A stretch of 64,000 bases of DNA from Hydnum rufescens UP504 (Eukaryota; Basidiomycota; Agaricomycetes; Cantharellales; Hydnaceae). The stretch is taken from assembly GCA_014904985.1 (NCBI GenBank), contig MU128937.1:124001-188000 (forward strand). The letters run 5' to 3'. Of this stretch, positions 12,572 through 24,410 are shown piece after piece. A model generated the notes under the pieces. It did no database searches. It was not told the origin of the DNA and saw only the letters and a program-made list of their open reading frames with translations. The position numbers were made by a program, and so were the translations under genes. Positions within the stretch are counted from its first letter, which is position 1; each line of letters begins with the position of its first letter.

Positions 12572-13130
12572 GATGGCCAAGGTCGCTGAGAATGTGACGA
12601 CGAAAACAGGACTCGTATGATGGGGGCCTGAGCGTTCGTCCAGGCAGGACGGGTTTATATGTGCATGAACGACGAATAGTGGTATCGCCATGAGCAGAGC
12701 GCTTGCGAAAAGAGGCAGCGGCTCTTAGGCGAGTAGCCGGGGGTTTTGTATGGACCCACGACGATAGAGCGGACTAGTGATGGGGATCCGCCCTTGTACG
12801 GAAGTCCTGAACGTGGGCGTTGAACGGGCGATGAACTGAACGTCCATTGAGGAAATATTAGCAACCGTCGCTAGACGCAAAATTGTTCATAAATATCATG
12901 GGGTAAGCTGGTATTGTGAGTTGACGACATCCTTGCGGCTGGGTGGAAGCCTACTTGGATTGAGAATAATGAGACGATGTGCGAGCCGTGGCAGCCCTAA
13001 GCGGAGAGACGGAAGGCCACATGACAAGAGAAACCTCTGGATAAAGCAGAAAACGATACCACGAGCATTTCTTCGCCAGGCAGAGGTGAGTCGGCTTCAA
13101 CATCCAAGCCGACTGCAGTAATTTCAAATA
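12572..13130. other. 5' flank of copy A, homologous to the 5' flank of copy B
   Basis: Non-coding. Similarity to 22100-22700 continues upstream of the ATG: GACATCCT, TTGAGAATRRYRMGA, GTGACAAGA-type and GAGTCGGCTTC blocks occur in the same order. The duplicated unit therefore includes the promoter. Confidence 0.55.
12654..12660 (-). promoter_or_regulatory. Candidate TATA box of copy A
   Basis: Minus strand reads CACATATAAACCC about 85 bp before the ATG at 12571. Copy B has the matching CACATATATAATCC at the same distance. Conservation of position between copies supports the call. Confidence 0.5.
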
Positions 13131-13769
13131 GTGGGCGGAGCTTGTGAGGCTCGGCAGATCCAAGCGATATCTGTTCGGATATCCCCGAGAAATCCCGCCT
13201 TGCCTCCGCGTCATCGACAAGAATCATCCGATACTGCGCTGTTGTTGCCATCTCTTGTGTAGATAGAGCCCTAGCCACCCGCGACGGAGCTTGCGGAAAG
13301 CGAAGTCTTGCGAATTTTGCGAAATATTGCACATAGGGACAATAGCGACACTCGAATTTGAATACAGATGCCGAACGGACCCTTTTAATAAAACTTCCCG
13401 AATTCGCGTGGCTGTGAGGCTGCCTCGTTTTCAAAGCTCCAGCCGGCGCGTACAGGTTTCACATGTCCGCCCTGGTGCTATCACCACATCGCCATCTGCC
13501 TCAAACTTATCAATTTCTATTTAAATCCATTCTTTTTCACCTTGTGGTGGCCCAATGTATCGTTCGCGATGTCAGCGAGAACAAAAAGGAGTCAAAACTG
13601 GACCTGACTGACTCAATTCAGTTGGCAGATGGGTGCATGGCTGTAGAGTGGCCATTACCGATCAGTTACCAATGGGAGTTCTAGTGGATACCAGTAGCCT
13701 GAAGGCAGCCGCCCAAGACCCCTCGACACCTCGGCTTATATGACGCAGGCAAGCTCGGACTAAATTTGA

Positions 13770-13985
13770 GGGGCATCCTCATAATAAAGCATATTAAGGA
13801 TATCCTCATGGGTAGGGAACATACACTACGGCATACTGTTCGACGCCATGAAAAGTGCCCAGACAATGTAGTCAAAGCCCATCACAAGAGGAGGAACTGA
13901 CCCCGCGCGCTAAGCACTTTCCACTTCCTATGCGATAGAACGTGAGCACTAGCTACATGGTTAACGGTAAAACGGCACTAGTGAA
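13770..13985 (-). pseudogene. Relic of BAR-SH3 gene exons 2-3
   Basis: Degenerate copy of the BAR-gene segment at about 7820-8030. Shared blocks in order are GGCATACYGTTCGACGC, AGGAACTGACCCCGCGC, TTCCTATGSGATA and AACGTRAGCA, separated by small indels. The exons that read AVHSVER and ELETDVNLRGAG in the intact gene are mutated, and no open frame remains. The relic lies between the two fusion-enzyme copies, as expected if the ancestral tandem unit was BAR gene plus fusion gene. Confidence 0.65.
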
Positions 13986-16900
13986 CGGTGCATACAAGAA
14001 CCGCCGAGATAGCGCTTGCTCCATCGGCGCTAATTCGTGGCCGAGGCCAACCGCAACACCAAATCCGGGATGTGCACCACAGAATGCGGAGTGCCTAGAA
14101 ACATGGGTGTTGCCCTGTGTTACTGTCACGCATCACGGGCGGCTAATCACGCCTTGGCGCCTTTGAAACTCGGAACAAATTTTTGGCCCAGCTTGACACT
14201 TGGTCTTCAATGATGTCTAAGCCCCAGTCACAGACCGCAGGTCACAGGTCACAGAGGCCTCACCCATCCAGGCCACCTGGGGCAGTTGACTTGGCGACTG
14301 GTCACATGTCACAAGGGTCGCGGGGCTTGCCGTAAACCCGTGCCTGGGGGCTACGTAAAGTCACGTGGGGGTTTAAGGCCGTATCACTCCAGTATCATCG
14401 AAATGGCACAGTATTTCTCCCGTCGCCGCTTTCGATTCGATTACAATTTGCATCTTTCCATGCCATTTATTCTTTCCCGCCTTAACCCCTATCAACGCAG
14501 CTGGAAGGGTTTTTCCCCATCTAGATTTGTTCCATGCACTAGTTCTCATCCCAATATAGTACTGATACCGAAGGCCAATGCCATAACTTGATTTGATCAT
14601 CTCTCGTAGACTGGTGACACAATATATTCAGCACATGGACCATACCCAGGTCAATTGAGAATATTCTTGCAATCTCGTTACAATTTACATTCAACATTAC
14701 TGCATCTGTGCCCTTATAACAAGACGATTTCGCTTATGATTCCAGGATCCTGGGGCTGTCCTTTATGTACTTTCCGGATCAAAATTCACAATCGCGTATT
14801 CTGTCTGGCAAGTTTACATCATTTTCACCATGACGCAACAACCAGCGCGCACATCCAATTTTCTCTAACGGGTTGTCCACCGCGACATACCTAAGACGTG
14901 GGTGCCGACCTTAATTTCCTCGGCACGTTATCAGCTCACCGTGATCGTGATTCTGACATGCCTTCAGAGTGAACAGCCATGCAGATCTTCACTTGTTTTG
15001 GCATGTTCTCCTGAGTTTGGTGTCGACTAGATACAGAAGTCCATCTGGTACCAGATCCGAAATTAATTGATTCAGTGACTACATGGGATGGGCGAGCTCT
15101 CATCACTTAGTCAGCATATTTGTTGGGATATACTGAAGTTCCCAAGCATTTGTTGGAATTGGGGATGGGCGAGCTGACGGTCATCGCTTAGTCAGCATAT
15201 CCTCTATATAGTTCCTCGGGTGTGCCGAAGTTCCCTCTATCTTTCCTCTCGTTGTGCGAATCTAAGTGGCTCCACACCGATTCGTCAACAGCATTTGCTT
15301 GAGCTCTGATCAAGCACTCTATCTCTTCTCTGTTGTGTAAATATAAGTGTCTCCGAACCCATTCTTTAACATTCATATTCCACCAAGTCATCCCATCTGT
15401 TCGCTGGCGTTCATGTTGAGGATACAGTCGATGGGTCTTATTCCCATGTCAGTTTTCGGCACCTTTAATTTTAATCTTACCAGAACTCGGGAGTCTTTTT
15501 GTCACGTGATTGATGTTCCCGGTGCCGTCGTTAGATGTACCTTCACTGTCTGCCAAATAAGGGAAAAAACGAATTCATGGTTAATCTACTACTCCTGCGC
15601 AACGGAAGGGGGTGCGGGGTGTCGTCGCAATACCTCCGCTACCAAATAAGCCAATTCACTATTAGTGACTAATATTCTGGCCCCTGTGCGCGGAACGAGG
15701 TCCGATGGCATCCCCACAGCCGTTATTAACAAGCTTCGCGCAGCAGACAGGGCCTACAGGGTACCCTCATAATGCCTAGTCCCACGGAAGTTCCCGTCCC
15801 GTTTATACTATATTTGGTTTGGCGTTGAGTCGGCCCATTGGATCGTGGGAATAAGACCCATCTTGAGTGATGGCAGTTGCCGAAGAGGTTTCGGGGTCCC
15901 CGTCCACTACGTCCAGTCCTGGTGCGACCCTCACCAGGAACCCGCTGTAACGCCATGTTCTTCGGTCTCGCATAATTAATTAATTGTGGATGTACTCGGA
16001 GATAGAGGACTTGTCAGGCACCACAGGCGCCTGCTTGCTTGCAAATCATTCCGTGTGCTATTGTGTCGAGGAACGAAATGTCCGAACCAATCGAAAGCCA
16101 GGAAGTGCAGGTTTATTACATAATTGTGGCGGTGGAAGCGACTTGCAAGCAAGGTGACTACTACTATATGGTTGCGACCAGGCGCAGCAGTGAGAAGAGG
16201 TCCCCTGCATGCTCTAGGGCAGGCGGCATCCTGGTTCCCTCATTTTACCTAAAAACTTGTGTGCAAATTCACTGATTTGGGAAGTACAATTGGCTTCTAA
16301 CATTATAAAAATGGAATAGAACCGCCAGTAACCAACGCAAAACGGAAGCCCTTGATTCCGATTCACAATAGATTTTAGAAGTAGTACGTAGGGGGCCTGA
16401 GGAGCTCCTCAGAGGTGCGGTCATTGTCGTGGCTGGTTCCAGCCTGAGGCCGTGGGATGTTCCCCTTTCTGGTAATAGGTATTTATCTTGGGTTTTCAAG
16501 ACCCTCGCCGGGGATCCCGGCGAAGATGCCAAACAGGGAAGACAACCACTTGTCATCAATCACAGTCACCTTCCAGGTGGCATGGCCCCTGTGAGCTCTA
16601 CGGTAGGCAGTAGTATCCCGCCGATCCGAGAATCTCTCCCAGAATCATTTAACATTTGGGTCAAAATCGCCTCCAAAACCAGCGAAATTGGGGTCTGCCT
16701 CGCCTGCTGGGGCTCCTGAAATCGGTGAGCCTGGAGCCTAGGGTGGGGAAACTCAAAAAAAGCATCCCAGACCCTCAACAACGCTCCAGACGCACTCCCC
16801 ACGCGGTTCCTTCTCAAATTAATTGACGTTCCTCCACTATTTCATTCCCGTCATCCGCCTTTTTCCAATGTCTTGCCATGCGAGGTCGCCTTTGTCATTT

Positions 16901-18110
16901 CTGTCAGCTCGGCGAAGATGGAATCAAGACTCCGTTGGAGCAGAACAAAAACGTAGTTCGGCTCAGACTGGAGTTGAAGAAAACCATCGCGACCGTGTAC
17001 AGTAGTACTCCAAAACCCCAAAAGGAGTGCAAGCATTGACGCCTAAACGGGAACAGCTTAATGAAAAGAAGCTGACCCCCCTTGACCACGACCCGATCAG
17101 TGAACTGGCCGCCAGGTTAGGAGGAGCCTAAATCAGTGAATTTTCCTACATGTTTTGGGCCAAAATTGCCCTCAAAATCGGTGAGCCCATAGAGCTCGCA
17201 GGGGTCCTGCAACGGCAGGGCCTCTCGTATCGGCGTACTGTACTGTAGTGTTGAGCTTAGGTCATCGTCACTTGTCACAGTGGCCTCATGTCATGGCTCA
17301 GAAGGGCAGTTGGGCAACTTCAAATTGAACCGTTCCTATACATGGCGGGAAAGGACTAAATTTGGGAATCAATTTTCTATTTGTGATCCCCTCAAAGTCC
17401 AACAATCTATCACGTCACAAGCCACAAGCTCGCAAAAGCCGCCGCCACCGATAACAATCCGGTAACATTGCCGTTAAGGCGTTGCAATCTAGATCGAGTG
17501 CTAAATCAACTGTCACACACTCGAAAAAGGTGTTCAGACACTGGTTTAGAGCTTCTGGGGCAATATGCAGTTGCAGAAACCGAATTTTCAATTTGGGAAT
17601 CCACCACAGGCCACTTCGGGAGCCAGAAGACAAAAGGAATGAATGGACTGGGGAACGAGCGAACAAATGGATGAGAAAATGAAAAAGGTGAGCAGCACAA
17701 TTGTGACGTCACAAAAGCTTTCCGGTGTTTAGACTTCGATTGTGTACATACACGTACAGTCATCAACACTATTATCATTGGGTCCAGCACATGCAGATGC
17801 CAATGAGAAAGCCATGTGAACGCCTATCAGGAGCTTCTCTGGAACCAGTTACAAGCAGCTCACGTCACTACTGGTGACCAGGTCACATTTCATATTGCTT
17901 AGGTGCTTAGCTGTGGATCTACAGAGGGAAGCATAGATGGTCGTTGGTCACAGGTTACAGCACTCCACTTTTGAGCCTGATGATGCACCGGTTTAACTCA
18001 ATATGGATCGCGAGGCGATAGATGCTGAAACACTGTGTATAGTTAGTGCACACCCTTTTCAATGAAGTTCAATCGCAATCTGACCCCTAGTCTCAACAGT
18101 TCGAACTGCC
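13986..18110. other. Gene-poor insert with degenerate repeats
   Basis: About 4 kb without any recognisable gene. The corresponding interval in the first unit (BAR 5' end to fusion 3' end) is only 0.7 kb, so most of this looks inserted. It has repeated GTCACAG/GGTCACA words (14225-14310, 17265-17290, 17870-17960). Two related stretches at about 16650-16730 and 17145-17190 share TTTGGGYCAAAATYGCCYYCAAAA and AATCGGTGAGCC. I see no transposase, reverse transcriptase, LTR pair or terminal inverted repeat. Confidence 0.45.
15085..15378. repeat. Two adjacent imperfect direct duplications
   Basis: GGGATGGGCGAGCT...CTTAGTCAGCATAT occurs at 15085 and again at 15162 (period about 77). Directly after, CTCTATCT..TCTC..GTTGTG..AAGTGKCTCC occurs at 15235 and 15317 (period about 82). 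A minus-strand frame of 67 codons spans both and reads as an internal protein repeat (WVRRHLYLHNREE, VWSHLDSHNERKD), but its product is not recognised. Confidence 0.6.
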
Positions 18111-18354
18111 ATGTGTAATAATGTATATCCTAGAGGTAATATTCCGCATAACTTCTAATAAGGTTATTGTTCCACGAATGTGGAAGTACGAGTATGTGTG
18201 ATGGAGGATACAAATCCAAATGATACAAGTGAGCGCTGGGGAACGAAATTCGAATGTAAAGGTAGATGGTGAACGAAAAAATTAGCAAGAAGTTTTTTTT
18301 CCAAGAAAAAGCACACCCCGTTGTAAAGCCCACCAAGAGGGGCAACGAAAGTGG

Positions 18355-21300
18355 CTATGAGTCCCATACTGGACCAAAACAAGGGATACCTCGCTTGGCA
18401 CAGCCTCGGACGATTTCAGCCGTCCCCTGTGGATTACTGGTGGCGAAAACGACTTCCACGTTATGCCGTTCAACGAGCTCGGGGATGAGCTTCATTAACT
18501 GGGGCCTGCCCTTTTGCCGAGTGTCCCATATGGTAACCGCGTGCTCGAATGCAGCTTTCTCCTCGTCTACTGCATATGACTCCCGCAGATCTTTCAGGGC
18601 CGTTGTGCCGTACGTCTTCTCGATATTACTACCAAAAATACCAGTGTCAGCAGGTGCCCCTGGTGAATAAGACAGAGTGAAACATACCTCGATACCCAGA
18701 GCAAATGCCACCGGCTCCGGGGGTCTCGTTGTAAGAAAATGGAAAGGGCGACACCGATAGCGGATCCAGTGCAAACATACAACCCGGATCGGTAGAAACT
18801 GCACATGTATGGCAGCCCGACGAATTTATATTGGCGAGTCCAAAGATGAGAAGGTGGATCGGCGATCAGACCCCGAGTAAAGTCGCCCTGGCCGACGACA
18901 TACATGCAATGCTCGCCGGAAGACGGTGACATGCTGGCGATCCCGAATGCATGATTCTCCTTCAAAGGGTGTCTCGAAATCCGCCCAAAGAGACCGCTTC
19001 GGTAGCCATCCCGAAACCGAAGTGCAACCACTGAGCTAGAGAGGACTTCAGCTTTAACGGGAACTTTCCGCACTGTCGTCCACGGAAGAAAGATGCATAT
19101 GGTAACCGCCAGGGCCAAATAAATGTCAGGATCGTTCGTTATCCTCGAACCGATGAAACGATGCTCAGGCACAGACCAACTGTTGGCGAGACATACGAGT
19201 ATCCACAAGATCGCGAGCCCAGTCCACCCTGCCAATCGATGGACGTTCTCGAAGACATTGTGGTGGTTGTTGCGGACCATAGGCATGGCACTAGCACAGA
19301 CCGCCAAGAGCAGGACACCTGCGACAACACTGAAGGCGAGGACCGCGGGATGCATCAAAGCAGGCCCTTGTCGGAAGAATTCGATTGTCGCAGTGACAAC
19401 CCACAATGTCCCCGAAATACCGAAGCCCGAGTGGAATCCCCCTACGTGGAGTAGGAATGTCGCAATAGCGTCGCGGAACCACCGTGGAGGCCAGCGTTGG
19501 AAGAGGAAGAGAAGAACCGTGTATAGTACGCGAAGGAAAATCTCATTGCGAGCGAGGAGAGCGACGAGGATGTTTACAAGGGCGTAGGTGGCGACACTTC
19601 GTCGCCCCTGCCCCCACCGATGAGCAAGGGTAAACCCAATGCCGACAGCGTTGAAGGAGACGATGATGATAAAAAACATCCGGTAATAGGACATCCATTC
19701 GCGAATCTGCCCTGCAACTGTCGGAGCTGCTTCTGCACGCTTCTCCCGTGCCATACGCACGGAATCATCAGAGAAACCATAATCGGATAATTTGGGGTTC
19801 TGCTCAATATTCGCGATCACGTTCATTAAAGTCTGCGTATCTGGCCCAAAAGTGGCGGTAGAGCGAGCCGAGGTGCTTGGAGAGCCCGGAGAAACCGGGG
19901 GCTTCAGAGAAACTGAGGGACCCGGGATTCCATCTATCAATGTGCTTCCTGAAAAGCGGCGTTCATCGACCAAAGTGGCCGCAGAGAAGCGTCGGGAGTC
20001 TGCGATATCGGCTTCCGGTGCAGGCGAAGGGAGAGATTCCACGAGAAGATTCTTAAGCTTTCGCATCAAAATCTTTCCGCTAGGCAGTTTTGGGATGGAG
20101 GCGATAAAATAAACGTCACCAAGCCACTTATATTGCGACTATCCGGAATTGATTCGCGGACGTTAGACGTTGAACGAGGAAGAAGTGAGGGTCATTAACC
20201 TTGCTTGCCCGCACATGCCACATGATTTGCTCTTTCACTGAGGCAGGATCGCGCCCGATAGCGTCTTTCCCCGCCTGGGTTAACACGATGAATGCTACTG
20301 GGGTTTCCCCAGCGCGATCATCGGGCTTTCCAACGACGCCGACGTCCTCCACAAAATGGTGAAGCAGAAGATGGCCTTCGAGCTCGGCAGGGCTGACTTG
20401 GAATCCCTGCGGTGCGCGATACCTTAGGAACGAAAGCGGGCGACGGAAAAATTATTGACGGACCTTGTGCTTAATGATATTCTTGAGGCGATCTACGACA
20501 AAGATATCGCCATTGGGTCGAATTTCGACCTCATCTCCAGTACTATTTGGAGGTCAGAAGTGAGATCGCATTAAGCAATATAGATGGGCGTACCGAAGGA
20601 AGCCGTCGGAGTCGAAAGTGACGGCATTTGCAGCGTCGTTATCAAGGTATCCGCAACACAGCTGGGGCCACGAACAAGCAATTCGCCTCGGGCTCCCGCC
20701 AAAACAGGGTTGTTGTTCGCATCCAGAATCTTGTAATCGGTCTCAGCGAGGAAGCGTCCAATAGATCCCGAGCATGGCTCGACGCCTTCCAGGAGAGAAG
20801 TGCAGAGTCCCGCTGGAGTGGATTTATTACGTACGTGAGGGAGGTTGTTAATGACTGGTGGTGTAAGGGAACATTACCTGTTTCGGTCATGCCAAATCCT
20901 TGAGATAGCAAGAACGAGGGACCACCTAGTTTCCTAAATGCCGACTCTCTATCAGCATCCAGTGGGGCGGCAGCAACAATGCAACTTTTAAAATAGTCGA
21001 ATTGCCGTCCTGCGGCCGCAGGATGTTTCAAAAACGCACTGACTAGGGGTGGCGCCAAGAATAGATGGTTGACTTTCTGAGCCCCTAGAATATCGAGGAA
21101 GCGGTCGAAGGGAGGCATCGAACTGAACAATACCGAAGAGATACCGAGGTAGGGCAGACGTGGATTAGGGTGAGGAGACCGAACATGTGGGAGACTGGGA
21201 TTACACCGAGAGCTTTGTCCCCGGGGGAAGAATTGACTCTTGGAATAGCTGACGCAGTTACTTGAAGAATATTGGCTATTACGGCCGAGTGAGGGACGAT

Positions 21301-22099
21301 AACGGCCTTTGGGGAGCCGGCTGGGGGTTGGAGGTGCATGGTGAGCAAGGCAACACATCCCGCATAGAAAAAAAAAAAAAACGCACTAGTTCCACTGCTG
21401 AAACACAAGAACGCAACAGAACGGCCTGGAGAAGTTGGACATGGAGGTACTATCTGTACTCCTCGGGTCATTGCTTCGTTACCAATACCAATGAGGTCGT
21501 CGATGGTGCAGAGGGGCGCGCCAGGTCTACGTGTAGAATAGAAGTCTCGAGTTGGAAAGGATAAACAATAGGCAAGAGTGTCGTACGAACAATTTATTCA
21601 GTAACCCCAAGTCTTCCAACGTTCCTCGAGCGAGAACAACGATCTTGCTGCTAGGAATGCTTAATGAATGAGCGGCCTCGAGGACACGGTCGAGAGTGCT
21701 GGGATGTGCGAAAATGGCGGTAGTTCGGGAGAGGCGAAATTGATGGATGAGTTCGTCGACAGTACTGCTTGCATTGCAGGGTGCAACGGTGCAGCCAATA
21801 CGGTGGGACGCCCATACGCAAGACGCGAAGTCGATGTCGTTCGGGGAAACGATGGCGATGACTGGCCCGAGGCTGAACGGTCGAACCGGCGTTGAAGGTT
21901 GCTCCTTCTGAACTGGCACGCTGAGGTCGAGGCGTTCCTGAAGACCAGTGGCAAGAGCGTCTGTTCGTTTCTTAACATAACCTGCCGTGAAAGTTTCCCC
22001 GGTGAAGGCATCAATGAACCACGGGGTGTCGCAGGCAGAGGGTGTGAGGGCCCCAAGCATGAAATCATAAAGTGTCGTGTCGTGGCTAGGCAAATGCAT
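18355..22099 (-). CDS. Adenylate-forming / ferric-reductase-like fusion protein, copy B (TmpB-like)
   Basis: Second tandem copy with the same domain order as copy A: adenylation domain (YDFMLGALTPSACDTPWF, GSPKAVIVPHS, QGFGMTETG, GVVGKPDDRAGETPVAF), linker, membrane segments (EWMSYYRMFFIIIVSFNAVG, FENVHRLAGWTGLAILWILV) and reductase end (HPLKENHAFGIAS, GSAIGVALSIFLQRDP, CAKRGIPCFGPVWDS, stop at 18355). The ATG at 22099 matches the start of copy A. The linker is longer than in A. Compared with A, two bases are missing in C runs of the coding strand, at 21152-21154 and 20664-20667, each shifting the frame. It may be a pseudogene or may carry consensus errors. The intron near 21370 contains a 13-base homopolymer. 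Confidence 0.7.
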
Positions 22100-24410
22100 G
22101 ATGGCCAAGGTCGTTAAGCGTATGACCCCCGCCAGACAGGACTCTTATAATCGGGGCTTAAGAGTGTTTGCAAGGCGGAAGGGGGATTATATATGTGCAT
22201 GGAGGGCGAATCGCTCTATCGCCATGAGCAAAAACCCCTGACAAAGGGTCGGCACTCTTAGCTGGATAATCGGACCATTTGTGACTCACGACGATAGTGC
22301 GGAGTGGTCACAGAGATCCGCCCCGTATGGAAATTCTGGAAAATTAAAAGTGGCCCTTGAACGGCATTGAAGTTGGACTTCCACGCCCCTAAAGAAAATC
22401 CATAAGAAGGCCACGTTTCATGAAGAATTGGTCGTAAAGCTCACAGGGTAGGCTACGATTGAGAATTCGCAACATCCTGACGGTTAGCTGGCGGAAGCAG
22501 GCCACTCTTCTCGATTGAGAATGGCACGATGGGTCAGCACGGCAGCTTTTACGCGGTGCGGTGTTCCACCGCGTGACAAGAAAAATAAGGGGGAAAAAAC
22601 TGTGGGAAAAAGCAACAAACAATAGCAGCAGTCCGCTTTTGCTGGGCGGAGTTGAGTCGGCTTCGGTTGATCTCTTTCAAGCGGTGTTGAGTCGGCTTTC
22701 AACGTTTCAAATTGATTACGTACTACAAAAAGCAAAACAAACCCGCCAGATCTCACACCAGATTAATATGAACGATGCCAAGCAGACTTCGACCTCGGTA
22801 ACCCGCCACTTTGGTGACCTTTGCCTGCTCCTCGTAACCCGACACGCACCCCCGTCAACTTTTCTTACCAAAAAGGGTACATCTTCTTGCGATCCAAAGC
22901 ATGCCGGGACCAACCGGTTGCATACCGCCTCCATGTCGGCCCTTGTGAAACGTTTTGTTCCTATATACATATCTGATTCTGTGCCTATATTTTTGGTTGT
23001 GCCTCATGATATCAATACCACCTTGAGCTCGCAGGGGTCCTAGAACTCGAGGAGTGTGTTGAAGATTGAGTTAGTGGACGTGATGACCCATTGTTGGTGC
23101 GATTCAAGGACCGCGAACATACACTAAACATACCTGCATTTCTCTCCCTCTGCCAAGATTTCCAATGTGGGATGTCAAGCGTTTCAGCGGCCCTGGGCAC
23201 GGCTATTGTACATAAATATGGACGTGCAGGGGTAACTCATCTCAAAAGTAATCAAGATGTGGCGTTGGCCATGTAATCGGGCCCCCGCTTTCTCCCCGGT
23301 CGTCGAGGCTAAGTTTGTTCATTCACTCGCACATTGGATATTTTCTCAACGGCATCTTTCTCTGGACCGTCTACCCGGACATGGAATAATTGCGATATCA
23401 ATTTTTGGTTGTAAATAGCGTTGATCCTTCCACAACGAAACAAACGTTTGCCGCCCGTCGTATGGTACCCTGCCCATCTCTGCGGGTAAGAGTCTCTCTC
23501 ACCAAAGTACCTTGCGCATAACCGCCATGCACATTAATATTACAGTAAACTCCAGTCACTTGCTGTTTCGAGCTTCGCTCTCAACTCTAAAGTGCCCGAT
23601 TCTATTTATGTCAAGTCGGTCCGACTGTCATTCTTTAGTACGTCGATCCATGACGTCGGTTTACATGTCATCCTGAGACGAATTTGTCCAATACAAATGC
23701 CACTACTGCCTTGCCACTCAGGAGTCCCGCCTGGCCTCGAGACGGCTATCTAAAAATCCAAACCAAACCTCTGGTCGCTTTCGTCATATTTCTTACGCAC
23801 AGCGACGACATATTAGGCCAGGTGCCATCAATACGACATCTGTCGTACGATCCAAATCTAGCGCCATCCACACACACGGGTCGCCTAAATGTTTCCTCCA
23901 CAGTACTAATACTCATTTTGTTTTGACAAGGACGATCTTCATCTCCCTGGGATCCCAGTGACATATATTGGCTCCCCGAGAGCCATTTGGCCTGGTCAAA
24001 TTGTCATTCGCCATCCGCGTCTCTATTTCGGACACGGTCGGGACGTTTACTGACACTCGCTGAGAGTACTCGTATAGCAATCACCGTCAAGTCCTCGTCC
24101 AAGATCCAATTTGGATGATTCGACCTCGGGACAACGGTCCGTCCATACTGTTCGCAGCAGGCCAGGGAATTAACAGAGTCATGCTCGGACTCAGCGGAGA
24201 CCGGCATTCATGCTCAGCAAGACCTTGCATTCGAACGGCTGTTCACATCGTCACTCCAAGGCATACATCCAACCTACACTATCCACGGATTCGACAAGAT
24301 CTCTTGTGGGCATCACTGAGACCATTAGCCGCGCCGATAGCTTGCGGCAGGGTGCGGTCCCTCCAGCACGAAAGATAGCTTCGCATGATACCCTCCAACG
24401 TTCTCGATTG
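22100..24410. other. Intergenic, no gene supported
   Basis: The first 0.6 kb is the duplicated 5' flank of copy B; GAGTCGGCTT occurs twice, near 22653 and 22689. From about 22730 to 24410 I find only short frames without domain signatures on either strand. Confidence 0.45.
22186..22194 (-). promoter_or_regulatory. Candidate TATA box of copy B
   Basis: Minus strand reads CACATATATAATCC about 90 bp before ATG 22099, the same place as the element before copy A. Confidence 0.5.

Noticed and set aside
17195..23045. Shared word GAGCTCGCAGGGGTCCT at about 17197 and 23027
   Set aside because: The surrounding bases do not align; a single short exact match could be chance and is not claimed as a repeat.
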